Below are positions 49,990 to 62,200 of a stretch of 64,000 nucleotides of DNA, piece after piece. Below the pieces are notes generated by a model. That model had not been told where the DNA came from. It saw only the letters and a list, made by a program, of their open reading frames with translations, and searched no databases. Positions within the stretch are counted from its first letter, which is position 1. Every line of letters starts with the position of its first letter. The position numbers and the translations under genes are program-made. Source of the DNA: Quillaja saponaria (Eukaryota > Streptophyta > Magnoliopsida > Fabales > Quillajaceae); assembly GCA_029379385.1 (NCBI GenBank), contig CM055605.1, positions 10,575,001-10,639,000 of the forward strand, written 5' to 3'.

Positions 49990-50456
49990 AAGCCTTTTGG
50001 GCTTTCAAAATATGTGAGGTCCACTACTATACTCATATACTCCAAAAAAAAAAAAAAAATCTGTTTGAAATCGAGTAATTTTTTGTCACCAAAATTACGT
50101 GTTGATACACTTTAATATAAGATTAGCAATGAGCCAAGTTAGCTCGTTAAGGTATCAACTCAAAGCTCGACTCATTTACTAAACAAATCTATCTTGAATT
50201 TTATTTTAAATTTATTTAGTAAAAGAAATTAAGCTCAATCTTTTAAAATCTAGTTCTTTGAGCGCTTAGTCACGAAGACTCAAATCAGACCACGTAGTCA
50301 TTATGGTTCCACTGTATGAGACTATTTTTGACGTGGCACAATCATAGTGGTTAGCCCAATAAAACAGCACATCCATGGCGTTAGTGTAAATCAAACCCAA
50401 AATCTCTCTCCTTCTCTCTCACAATAAACGTACAAAGTGCCGTTACATATTTAAAA
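49990..50456 (+). repeat. Stray copy of the SPT6 promoter
   Basis: Three blocks match the DNA just before SPT6 in order and orientation: CTTTTGGGCTTTCAAAATATG (near 49996) with 55733; the ATCGAGTAATTT...TGATACACTT block (near 50080) with 55800; and 50283-50456 with 55986-56148. The last ends in GTGCCGTTACATATTT, where similarity stops. The TGACGTGGCA element is kept at 50339-50348, while the G-box is changed to CACGTA. A MITE-like piece (about 50120-50275) replaces part of the middle. There is no SPT6 coding sequence. Confidence 0.8.
50120..50275. mobile_element. hAT-like MITE fragment in the stray promoter
   Basis: The stretch GATTAGCAATGAGCCAAG followed by TAGCTCGTTAAG and CTCGACTC is of the same type as the fragments at 20665 and 39704. 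The ends are unclear. Confidence 0.3.
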
Positions 50457-51950
50457 AAGACTTGGCCCAAAAAGTATTATTAAGTTAAAAAATAAAATCT
50501 ACAAAAAAAATATAATCTTTAAAAAAGATTTGACAAAAAGAGTATTATTAAGTTGAAAATAAATTATATTATTAATTTGTAATGCTCATGCAATAAAATA
50601 AATTATTATATTATATAATTTAATTGTTTTGAATTAAAGAGTTGGAAGTATGCTAAACATAATCCTTTAAATAAAGTGGTAGACTTTTTTAAGAATACTA
50701 GTTTTTGTGTAATTTTTTTGGCACATATGTTGCACGTGAATCATATTTATGATATAAACAATAATTCATGTATATATTAAAGAAATTATAATTAATTATA
50801 AAAAATTCTCTTTGTTAATGATAGAAAATAAATAGATAAATCTCATAAAAAATTAATTCATAATATAAATATATAATCTTTTTTGAAAAAAAATTAGAAG
50901 GTGAAAAAAGAAGTAATACATAAAGATTATAATCATAAAAAATATACTCATAATATTTTTTTTTCATTCAAAGCATTTGAAAAGAAATTAATTTATTAAT
51001 ACTATAATTATTTATAACTTATTAAATTAAAAAAATAAAGAAATTCAAAATATAGTTATAGAGAAATTATAAATTTATTAATAGGATAAAAAAAATAGAT
51101 AGTCATAAAATAATTACAATCATATTAATCTTAAAATGGAAAAGAATTATGAAAAAGGTTAAAAAGAAAAAAAGAATATTTGAAGCAAAATAATAACTAA
51201 AAGTATTTATATAATAGTAAAAAGTCATAGGATATTTGAGAAAATAAAATTTCTTCCACTAAAAGTTAAAACAACAATATATAATCATTAAAACTATAGT
51301 CTAAATTTTTTTTAATTCATAATATTTTTAAAAAATTATTTCATAAATTTGAGAAGAACTATAAAATATTATAATTATTAGGATCAATCATTAAACAAAA
51401 AAAATTGTGAAATTCAATATTAACTAATATTGACATATAATTATTGAAAATTTATAATATATTTTTTAAAAGAATTAAAAGTTAAATAATAATATTAAAA
51501 TCATGAAAATTATACTCTTCATTTTTTTAAATACACAATAATTTTCAAAATTTTAATTCATAAATTCTAAAAGAACTAAGATTATTATGTGCATACTAAA
51601 AAACATTAGAAATACAATCTTAATTACTATTGACATGATTATTGAAAAATTATAGTTTTATTAATATTGAGAAGAAAAAAATATTTAAAAAATTAATATT
51701 TTTAAAATAATTACTTGATATTATAATGGAGAAAAATTAGAAAATATTAATAATAATCTACTTGAATCAAAATAACTATGTAATAATAAAAGTCATAAAG
51801 GTATTTACCTAAATAAATAAAAAATTCATTAAACCACTTTAATAAATTATTTACATCCATAAATATTACAAGAATCACTTAAAAAATTTTAATTTTTCAG
51901 TATTTAAAATAATATATTTCGCTAATTTGTTTGACCGAAAATATACAATT
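50457..51950. other. Extremely AT-rich stretch
   Basis: About 1.5 kb made almost only of A/T with poly-A and AATAAT runs, no open frame and no repeat partner in the window. It replaces what would be the SPT6 leader and lies before the UGT copy 3 promoter. A matrix-attachment-type role is conceivable but not shown. Confidence 0.5.
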
Positions 51951-52311
51951 AAAAAGCCATCCTCTGCTAGCTTCCACGTGTTACTCTGTGTTCTGTCTCG
52001 TATCATTAATTTCGAGCTTTGCTTTCTGACTATGGACACCTATTTTGTTTGGTTATGTACGTACTCAAACGTAATAATCATAAGCTATTCTGGGACAAAA
52101 AGAAAATATTTAACATTCATCATTCCATAGGTAACAGGTTGAGGGTCTTTTAACGAAGGAGATTATAAATTATCCAAATTAACGTTGGATATGCTAAAAA
52201 CCCATTTTAAAGGATAGAATAATTCACACAAAAAAAAATATATATATTTCTTTTTTTAGTGGGTTGTCCTTGTCTTATGAGTTGAATATAGAACATGTGC
52301 AGCGCATGGCA

Positions 52312-52317
52312 CACGTG
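52312..52317. promoter_or_regulatory. G-box CACGTG in the UGT copy 3 promoter
   Basis: CACGTG lies 90 bases before the start codon. Copies 1 and 2 have AAATGTG at this place and no G-box. bZIP or bHLH factors bind such sites; its use here is inferred. Confidence 0.4.
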
Positions 52318-52406
52318 CAGCTCGTGGCTGCGGCCCTGGAATATCCAGCAAGCACTTTCCCATTTATTCCAGTCATGCACTCTTCGGTTTTGTAGAGTAA
52401 ATCAGC

Positions 52407-53843
52407 ATGTCTTCAATGGCGAAAAGTAAAAAGCAGCTTCACATTGCCATGTTTCCATGGCTAGCTTTTGGTCATATACTCCCAGCCTTTGAGTTAGCCA
52501 AGATCATTGCTCAAAAGGGTCATTTTGTTACTTTCATTTCAACTCCTCGAAACATCAATCGCCTCCCCAAATTCCCTCCACATCTAAATCCATTCCTTAA
52601 CTTAGTTGGCTTGCCCTTTTTACCCGAACACAAGGCCAATCTCCCAGAAAATGCAGAGTCCACCATGGACATACCTTCCAACGAACTCCATTACCTTCAA
52701 ATGGCTTATGAGGGTCTCCAAGAGTCTTTGGCTGAATTATTGAAAATCACTAATCCTAATTGGATTTTTTATGATATCAATGCTCCCTTTGTACCACCAA
52801 TTGCTAACACCCTTCACATCCCTTGTGTCTACTTTCTTGTATGCCCTGCTTGGAATATTTGCTTCCTTGACACCACCCCAAATCGCAATTGGATCAAAAT
52901 CCTTCTGTTTTCAGGACAAAGCCTGAAGATTTCTTTGGACCTCCCAAGTGGGTTCCTTTCCCTTCAAATATTGGACTCAAGCATTACGAGGTCATGAAAA
53001 TGTTTCCTGGGGGCTTTACAGAAAACCAAGTAACACAAGCGCTTTCTGTTTTCAAATGGGACAAAGCAATTTCGGGTTGTGACTTGTTTGCTTTACGAAG
53101 TTGCCCAGAACTTGAATCAGAATGGTTGAACTTGCTTAGTGAACTTCACAACAAACCTGTGCTTCCAGTCGGCTTAATTCCACCCTCCTTGCAAGTAGGA
53201 ATGGTTGATGATGAAGACAATAACCCAGTATGGCTAAAGCTCAAGTCTTGGTTGGATAAACAAGGAAAAGGGATCAGTCGTATACGTTGCATTTGGGAGT
53301 GAGGTTCAGCTCACCCAACAAGATCTCACTGAATTAGCTCTTGGGTTAGAGCTTTCTGGGTTGCCATTTTTATGGGCATTAAGGAAGGTACAAGTTAGTT
53401 CAGCTGATTTACCCAATGAGTTTGAAGATCGAACCAAGGATCGTGGACTTGTTTGTAGAGAATGGGTCCCTCAATTAAAGATTCTAGAACATGAATCAGT
53501 TGGGGCTTATTTCACTCACTGTGGTGGAGGTTCAGTACTGGAGGGTCTTAATTTTGGGCATGTACTTATTACACTACCCTACATATTTGATCAGTCATTG
53601 TATGCAAGAGTTTTGGAGGAGAAGAAGCTTGGGGTTGAAATACCAAGAAACGACCAAGATGGGTCTTTTACTAGGACCTCAGTGGCCAACTCTGTGAGGT
53701 TGGCAATGGTGGATGAAGAGGGAAGCACATACAGAGAGAATGCTAAACAGATGGGTTTGGTTGTCAGTGACAAGAGTCGTCATGACCGATATATTGATAA
53801 TTTCATTGAGTACCTCCAAAACTATAAAAAGGCCCAAAGTTAA
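52407..53843 (+). pseudogene. UDP-glycosyltransferase copy 3, two frame breaks
   Basis: This is a third UGT91-like copy with the same start, the His and Asp motifs and a PSPG box reading HCGGGS. Relative to copy 1 it has two extra C bases at about 52874-52879 and one extra A at 53273. The three insertions together restore the frame, so both ends read in the original frame while the middle (52880-53272, open in frame +2) is shifted. Otherwise the protein is conserved from start to stop (TAA at 53841). The acceptor-domain segment corresponding to residues 191-217 of copy 1 differs strongly. The proximal promoter from about 52085 resembles the other copies with small insertions, while the distal upstream DNA is different. 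It may be a young pseudogene or suffer from sequence errors. Confidence 0.85.
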
Positions 53844-53918
53844 TCCAGTCACGAATTCAGCTCCTAAAATCTTTTTCTGTTTCTTTGGTTTGCTTTGATG
53901 TATGTACTATATAATGTA

Positions 53919-55720
53919 ACTACTAACTAGGACGGGTAGTAAGTGGTAATTCCATTAATAAGCATTATTTTTTCCCTTTTTTTTTTTTTTTTTCTTTGCT
54001 AGGTAACTGAGTAGTACATGAGTGGGGAAATATTTAACATCATTCTAACATACTTTCAGCTGAAGAAAACTTCTTTTTTTTTCCAAGTTTTCATAAAAGA
54101 TCATACAAAGAACATATCAGAAGATTGAAAAAAAAAAAGTCAGAATAAAAATATATTGAAAGATAAGCAAATTAAGTGGCAAATATATACAAATAGGGAT
54201 GATCTAGTACAAAAGAATCAGGAATTCATTCTTAATTGGAAATCTTAACTCCTCCATGTACAATATTTTTATTTTTTTATTATAATATATAAGAGGAGTC
54301 AAACAATCTCATTAAGAAGAAAAAGTTAAATTACAAAACCAAACCAGAAAGCATAAAGAAGAAGAGCAATCGATGAGGCAGTGTAAACTGCATTAAAATA
54401 GTGTGAAAAGTGAGGGAAAATGGTGGTGTAGAGCTAAGGGGAAGGAAACTAACTTAGTACTTCTATTATAGATAAGCCTAACTATATGTATGCGGCAGTG
54501 TCCCCCAAGTCCTTTGGTTTCCAATATTAATCTTTTTAGATACTGCTGTGAGTGATAAACTAATTCACCAAATAAAATCAACTTTCTTTTGGCTTCCATT
54601 TTAGAAATATATAGCTAATTAATATTTCTCTTTAAATGATTACCAACAATGTTTCACTTTATTATATTCCCTGAATACAAATAATGTTGCAAATCACAAA
54701 TCAAGATATAAGCAATATATTTATATCCACATGCTAATATTTATATATATGGTGGTGAGGAAAGCCTAAAACATATATAGACTGATGCAATAAAGCTGCT
54801 CTCCGGAATGAGGTTTAATATTTGTGAGACTCTTTTAGAGTAAGGGTACAAAAAAAATTAGTAGAGATATGGGAAAGTGGTTAGAATATCATATATAGGG
54901 TATTACTCTTTTTATATAATTTTTCTTGAAACAGTCTGCTCATTTATGAATGAAGATAAAGAGATAAACCACGTAAGATTGTTATTATTACTATATTGAT
55001 CTTATTGAAAATTGAAGGAGATTTTTCCATAATTTTCAACAACATTGAGTATGCACTTCTAGGGTGGACTTGTGCATCAGAAATTTCAAATGCTCAAAAC
55101 TTTATCAATGTGTGTACTGGTCGATACACATGTTATAAAATCATTTCACTTTAAAATTTAAATTATTAAATAAAATTATGCAAATCATTCGTATATTGTT
55201 CAATGAATTATTCTAGAATTTATTTCTCACAAATTAAAACCATCATTGTAATTTTCTTTATACTTATTGTGATAATATTAAAAATGTTATAAAAAACATT
55301 TGTCACTAATCTTATTACTAATTTTTTCTAGTGCAAAAGTATTTGTCCCTAATCCTATCCCTAGCCATAATTATATTGTTAAAAACAATCCATTAATATG
55401 AATGTTAGAGAAGCAATTTGATCTAAGGTTGGATGGAATAAGAAAGTTTTGGAATATTTTTTTCTAACGAATTGTGTTATTAATTATATGACAGCGATTG
55501 TTTATATTATAAAAATAAGATATTAAATTCCGCTAATAAATATTAAAATAATTAATGTAAAATTATATTTTTTATTTTTATAATTTATACTATAAATTGA
55601 ACTTTAATTTTTATAATTTAATAAATTAAAATCAATAACTCATAATTTTAAAATCAAATCTATATAGTAATACAATCTTCAGATTAAATTGATTTAATAG
55701 AATTAAAAAAAAATAAAGAT
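53919..55720. other. Gene-free DNA between UGT copy 3 and the SPT6 promoter
   Basis: T- and A-tracts are present (for example 53979-53993). The small open frame at 54393-54599 on the minus strand has no recognisable feature. No repeat partner was found. Confidence 0.45.
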
Positions 55721-56271
55721 ACAGAGATGTTTGGCCTTTTGGGCTTTCAAAATGTGTTAAGGTCCATTATTATACTCACAATTCCAAATAGAAAAATCAG
55801 AATCGAGTAATTTCGTATCACCAAAACTGCGTGCTGATACACTTCTGCCACCATGCACTGACCCCTATGAAAAACACTAGCTTTTGGTAAATCACCTCCT
55901 GAAATGACATTTCTACCCTTATTCTTTTCACCAAAAGACGTATCATTCCCTCACACTTGGTGCCAAACCTATCCTAGGGTTCCAGATCAGACCACGTGGC
56001 CATTTTGGGCCCACTTTGTAAGATTATTTTTGACGTGGCACAATCATAGTGGTTAACCCAATAAAACAGTGAGTCAATGGCATTAGTGTAAATCAAGCCA
56101 AAAATTCTCTCTCCTTCTCTCTCACGCTACAAAGTGCCGTTCCATATTTTGTCCTGATAACTGACTCTCTGTCTCTCCAATTTGCCATTTTTACTCCATT
56201 ACTGCTTTGGGAAATCAGAACCCATTTCAGATAGGGTTTTAGAAATCAAGACCCAGTGTTGTATCGCTACA
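55721..56271 (+). promoter_or_regulatory. SPT6: SPT6 promoter and leader
   Basis: The region contains a perfect G-box (CACGTG, 55993-55998), a TGGGCCCAC element (56006-56014) of the site II/TCP kind common in housekeeping plant genes, an ACGT-type bZIP site TGACGTGGCA (56031-56040) and a CCAAT box (56058-56062). A CT-rich initiator-like stretch follows at about 56106-56125, with no clear TATA box. About 170 bases here are repeated at 50283-50456. The TGACGTGGCACAATCATAGTGG block and the CCAAT box are the best kept parts of that copy. Confidence 0.55.
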
Positions 56272-59200
56272 ATGGGGAGGAGAAAATTGGTTTTGGATGA
56301 AGAAGAAGAAGGTCCATATAACACACATTTCTCTTTATTATTACACAAATGCATGTATACTTTCAAAATGAAATTTTGATCTATCTTTTTGAGTTTTTGT
56401 TTCTCAGGGAGAATCAAAATGAATGGGAAAAATAAAGGTAAAAAAAAGGAAGAACCTGTTCTTGTGGACAGCGACGAGGAAGAAGAAGAAGATGGTAATG
56501 GTATTTATTGTAGTTCTATTAAGCGATTTTTCCTTTGTTTAGCTTTATGGGTCTCATTCTTCTGTTAGTTTATTCTTTTTGGTGCCCTATGGTTCATGTG
56601 TTTGGATTGGTGAAGTTGTCTACTATAGAGCTAGCTGGCCTTTTGTTGTTTTGTCTCAATTTTTATACTATTTTTCTTTTTAAAATACTATTATAGTGTA
56701 TCTTTCTGGTTCATTGGGATTATATTATATCTATATTATATATATTTACTCTCTTGATCGTCGTGCCTGCCGGCGAATTTTTCCGGCTGGTGAGAAACTG
56801 GTTTCATTTCACATGGGTGATATTTTGAACTATCAACGCATCTCGTTTGGAGAATGCAATATATCGTGATATCATTCATTATCTCACAGGTTAGATGTTG
56901 AGATTTTCAGCAATGCTTTCCATCTTTTTGTTCTCTTTCATATTTCCCCTTTCCTTTTGGGTATTTTAATGGGGTCAATTAATCGGAGTTCTTCAATAAT
57001 AAGCTGCTATAAGTCTATAATTTTCAGGGTTTTTTTAGGTGTTTTGATGATATACAAGAAGCTTCTAACATTATAAGTTCACAAATGAGTTATCACTTTT
57101 GAAATACTAAATTTTTTAAAAATTTTCAATAATGCATTTATTGTAACATAAACAGATATTCTTAGAATGAAATATCTTAATTTTTTATCATCTCTTTTCT
57201 TTGTTTTCAAATTATTTTTCAGTATTTTTTTTTCAATCTCACCTCTTATGTGGCCTCTTTATCACCCATCACCTGAATTCCCCTCTTTGTACTGATTGTC
57301 ACTGATGATTTCTGTTTTATGTAATAAAATTGAAGTGGCTACTGTTTTTTAATTCTGTCTTTAATCAATTCATACTTAAATTACTATACCTGTTTTGCAC
57401 ATTTCTGCCTTCGGTGATGTCTTTTGTATTTCCCTGTTCTCCCCTTCTTCACCCTCATTGAGTTTCTCGTTTTCCCTTTCTTTTTCCTTTGAGCACTCTG
57501 TCTTTCTTCACCAGTTTTTTCATCAAATGTGTCGCATTTATGTAGACATCAGTAATGATTTGTGAAATACTCTTAATATTTTTGTGACTGAGAACTTAAA
57601 GTTGCATGCTCACTATACTCTTGGACTGTTAGCATTAGTGCAGTTATTTACAAATTTGACATTAATTATGGTGGAGCAGAGGCAGATTTGGATGAGTATG
57701 AAAATGATGGGTTTATAGTTGATGATGAAGAAGAAGATGGAGGTTCAGAAGACAAGCAAAAGAAGAAGAAAAAGAAAAAGCGGTTCTTATACATTCTCAC
57801 CCTGTAATCTGGTTTTGAACAAAGTGATTGAATTGGGCATTGCTGATTCCGTTTTCTTATTATTTTCAGGAAATCGTTTAAAAATATTGTTCTTGATGAT
57901 GATGATCTTGAGTTGCTTGAAGAAAACAAATTCTATGGTTTCAATCAAGGAAAAATGGTTGGTCTCTATGCTTAAAATTGCTAATGTTGTAAACAAAATA
58001 GATAATGCTTAAAATAGTTAATTTTTTTTAACAAGTATTTTTCTGTATTAGCATGAGATGGAATGCTCCTGTTATTGACCATGTTGTTTTTAACTGAGCA
58101 TGTCTTAGGGTGATGGAAAGTTTAAGCGGCTCAAAAAGGCTAGTGAAGTCACTGAGCTACCAGAGCATTTTTCTGATAATGAAGGTTATTTTTATTATAT
58201 TCCAGTTATATTGTCCCCAGTGTTTATATATTTCTGATTTTGACGTCTTAGCTTTTTGGTCACCTCTGCTAAAACTAGGCGCTTGTTTGAATTGATTCTG
58301 ATTCGATTAGACGTAATCTGCTTGATCTATGATTATCTGTTACTCAAGTTTCATAATGCTATGGATTGTCCTTTTCTTTTATTACTTGATTGTCATGCAT
58401 TGATTTTTCTAGAATCACTTTTCAATGATATTGCTGAAGATGAGTACAAATCTGATGCTGAAGAGGATGACATGGCTGATTTTATAGTGGATGAAGAAGA
58501 AATCTATGGAATGGGAGGCCCTGTCAGGTATAAGATTGGCAAATTTAACTGTGATTATTGTCTTAGTTAATTGCTGTCATTTTGTCATTTCTCCTTGAAG
58601 CAGAAGGGAGCTAAATCAAGTAAAAAACTCCTCATACTTAAGAAAAGAATCTAGACGTGGTTTTGCCAATGCCAATGAACTGCCAGAGCAGCCTACTGAA
58701 GTTCTAGCTGAGTCCAAGAAACTTGACGAGTCTACCCAGTTTGATTCATTAATCCAGATAAATGCATTCTTGGGTGAAAAGGGTCACTACATAGAAGATA
58801 CTGATATACCAGAGAGGATGCAGGTTCTTCTTTTTTTTCTTGTTGATTGCTAGCTTGTTATTTGAGTGTCTTGTCATAAATTTAATAATTTTTCATTTAA
58901 TGCTGTAGATATTTGAGGAATCTGTGGGGCCTGCTCCAGTTGACAACATGAGTTTAGAAGAAGAGAGCTCTTGGATACTTAGTCAACTTGCAGAAAACCT
59001 ATATCCTTTATTCTCTGAAAAGATAGACAAAGAAGATCCTAATTTTCTCAGGCCACTTAATAGAATTAACAAAGAAGACATTGTGAGGTTCTTGGAGTTG
59101 CATCGTTTGAAGAAGTATGATGTAAGTATTGGTTGATTTTGAAGTACTCATTTCTCATTGTTGAACTTCAAGTGAAGTTTCATTTTCTTTTCTCTAGATT

Positions 59201-62200
59201 CCTTTTATTTCTATGTATCGGAAGGAGCAATGTCTTAGCCTCTTGGAGGATCCTGAGCAGAATGAAGCAGAAAACATATATAAGGATGATGCAGAGGGAA
59301 CACCTAAGTTAAAGTGTCACAAGGTACCTTTTAATTTCTGTCTTTCTGTTTTTAGTGAATGGGAGAGACTAGACATATTCAAGGTTGACTGCCTCATTTT
59401 CAAGGGTTATTCAATTGAGGGATTGTGACAGAAGGTTGATAAGAAGCAGGATTAGCAAAGTAATTGAATAGTTGAAACTTTCAGCAATAAGAAGTGGATT
59501 TATTATTTTAGGTGCTTTGGGCTATCAAGGAACTGGACAGAAAGTGGTTGCTTCTTCAGAAGCGAAAGAGTGCTCTTCTGATGTACTTTAATAAGCGTTT
59601 TGCAGAAGAAAGTCAAAGTAGTTTCTGTGATCCAAAAGCCAGTGTGAATAAGCAGATCTTTAAATCCATCACTAAGGCGCTCGAGAAGGCTGAATCAGAG
59701 AGAGAGATTGATGATGCAAACATGAAGTTTAATTTGCACTTTCCTCCAGCTGAAGAGCTAGGAGATAGTATGTATAAGAGACATGTGAAAAAGTCACATT
59801 ACAACATTTGCACCGAGGCAGGATTGAGGTTGCTTGTGGACAAGTTTGGCAACCCTGAGCAATTTGGGTTGCAAGTCACTCTTGAGAATTCGGTAAGTTC
59901 TCTTTTTATATATTTGTTTATGCATCCATGTTTGTGTACATATGTGCTGACTTAAGCTTTGAGCTTTTGATACTTTTGATTATAGGGCATGGAGTTTCAT
60001 GAGGATCCCAATGAATCTCCCGAGAATATAGCTTCAGAATTTATGTCTGATAGGTTTGAAACTTCAGAAGATGTACTTAAAGGTGCCAGGCATATGGTAT
60101 GGTCTTGTTTTAGTATCTGTTCCTTCACAACTTCAAGGGTCCATATAGTCAATATTTTCTAATCTAGTGCTTGCTTTAGGCTGCGGTGGAGATCAGCAGT
60201 GAGGCATCTTTCAGGAAACACGTCCGCAATATTTTCATGGATAAAGCTTTAGTCTCCACAAGCCCTACCCCAGAAGGAGACATAGTAATTGATTCTTTCC
60301 ACCAGTATTCAGGTGTTAAGTGGCTATGGGAAAAACCGTTGTTGAAGTTTGAGGATGCTCAGTGGCTTCTAATTCAAAAGGCTGAAGAAGAGAAGCTCCT
60401 TCAAGTTATAGTAAAATTGCCTGATAGTACCCTCAATGAGTTGAAAAGTGTCTGCGCTGATGTTTATCTCAGAGCTGAAGGTAGATCTTCCCAGCTTTGG
60501 AACGAGCAGCGTAGACTAATACTACATGATGCTATTTCTAACTTTCTTCTCCCCTCTGTGGAGAAGGAAGCACGTGAGCTGTTGACCACCAAGGCAAAAA
60601 ACTGGCTACTAATGGAATATGGGAAGCAATTGTGGAACAGGGTCTCTGTGGCACCCTATCAGTGCAATGGAAATGTTTCAAAAGAGAATGGTTTCACACA
60701 AAGAGTCATGGCGTGTTGTTGGGGACCTGGAAAACCGGAAACCACCTTTGTAATGCTCGATTCATCAGGAAAATTGCTTGATGTATTGCATGCTGGGTCC
60801 CTTACTCTATGGTTGAGGAATATGAATGATCAGCAACGTAAGAAAAGTGACCAACAACGTATCCTTAGGTTCCTTTCAAATTATCAACCAAAGGTTATTG
60901 TCCTGGGAGCTGCTAATGTTATGTGTACACGTTTGAAGGATGATATTAATGAGGTATGACCTGATTTCCTTGTACTACATATTCCTGAGTCGATGAAGGT
61001 TATTGAAGCTTATTCCTGGTTTTCTCTTCTGGTATAATTGAATCTGAAGTACATAGGACATTTTATTTTAAATTTATATGTTAAGGATCATATATTGAAG
61101 TATTTTCTATCCAAATTGTATTATGTGGATCAGCTTTTTCAATTAATTTCTTGTTTTTCAGATTATTTTTCGTATTGTTACTTTGCCTGAAAAATATGTT
61201 TTAGGCAGGGAAGTTTCTCTTTTCAGATTGGAAATCCTTTCACTACCGTTGTTTTTCATACCAATTGGTTATCCTGTTGTTTCAAGATTGAGAGCCATTA
61301 AGCCAATTGTTTTACAAAATTGTAATGTAGAAGGCATTACTATTTTCCAGTTTTCTTTTGGCATAAGCTTTGATCTTGCTGAAGGTTTCCTCAACTTTCT
61401 AGCATATCCCAAATGTGTAATGGCAGAACAACATTTATTGGACATCAGGGGGAATTAATTTGACTTTGCATACTTTTTTTCTTTCCAAATTGCATTGTCC
61501 TTCATTTCTTATTTAATGGAAAATACAAAACTATAATGATTATAACAATTGCTACAAATTTAAATATAGTCATAATTCATCTTCTGTTTGTTTTTTGTAA
61601 TAAGTTTTTACATTTGTACTAATTCCCTTTTTCTAGTTTTTCCTTGATTGTTCTTTTTAGCTTCAATGAATTTAGTTGTTTTCCAAGGAGCAGCTTAGGG
61701 TAAAATAAATACGAACTCCAAACAAACTTCCATGTTAAAAAAAGGAAATGATCTGAGTTTACCAAAGAAAAATAGGACAAGTAGAAAAAAGTGATTTAGA
61801 AGTTCAAATAGACAAATGACAATAGATTGTTTTCTGTATTTCTGTAGCTCAACATTTGATTTTAGAAAGGCAAAATTTTAATTTAAAAGTGAATGTTTTC
61901 TGCATATTTATGCTTTTAAGGTCTATACTTTGAATTTTGGATTAGTTTTAATTTGGTGGGGTGGATGCTTTTTGTGGAGTAGATGAAGCTCCAAGACGGA
62001 AAACTTATGTTTACATTTGCTGAGTGAATAATCTGTTCCTTCAAATATAAGCCTGTTTCTCTGCACACCCTATTATTGATTTAGTATGATCTGTTTATAC
62101 ATGCACTGACTTTCCAATTATTGCATTATAATATTCAATACCTTCTGGATTTCATGTCGAAGATTAAATTTTTCCTTCCGGTCTAGGAAAAATAAATCTA

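Noticed and set aside
61183..61458. 91-residue open frame in SPT6 intron 12
   Set aside because: It does not belong to the conserved SPT6 protein, has no splice borders that fit and shows no domain.
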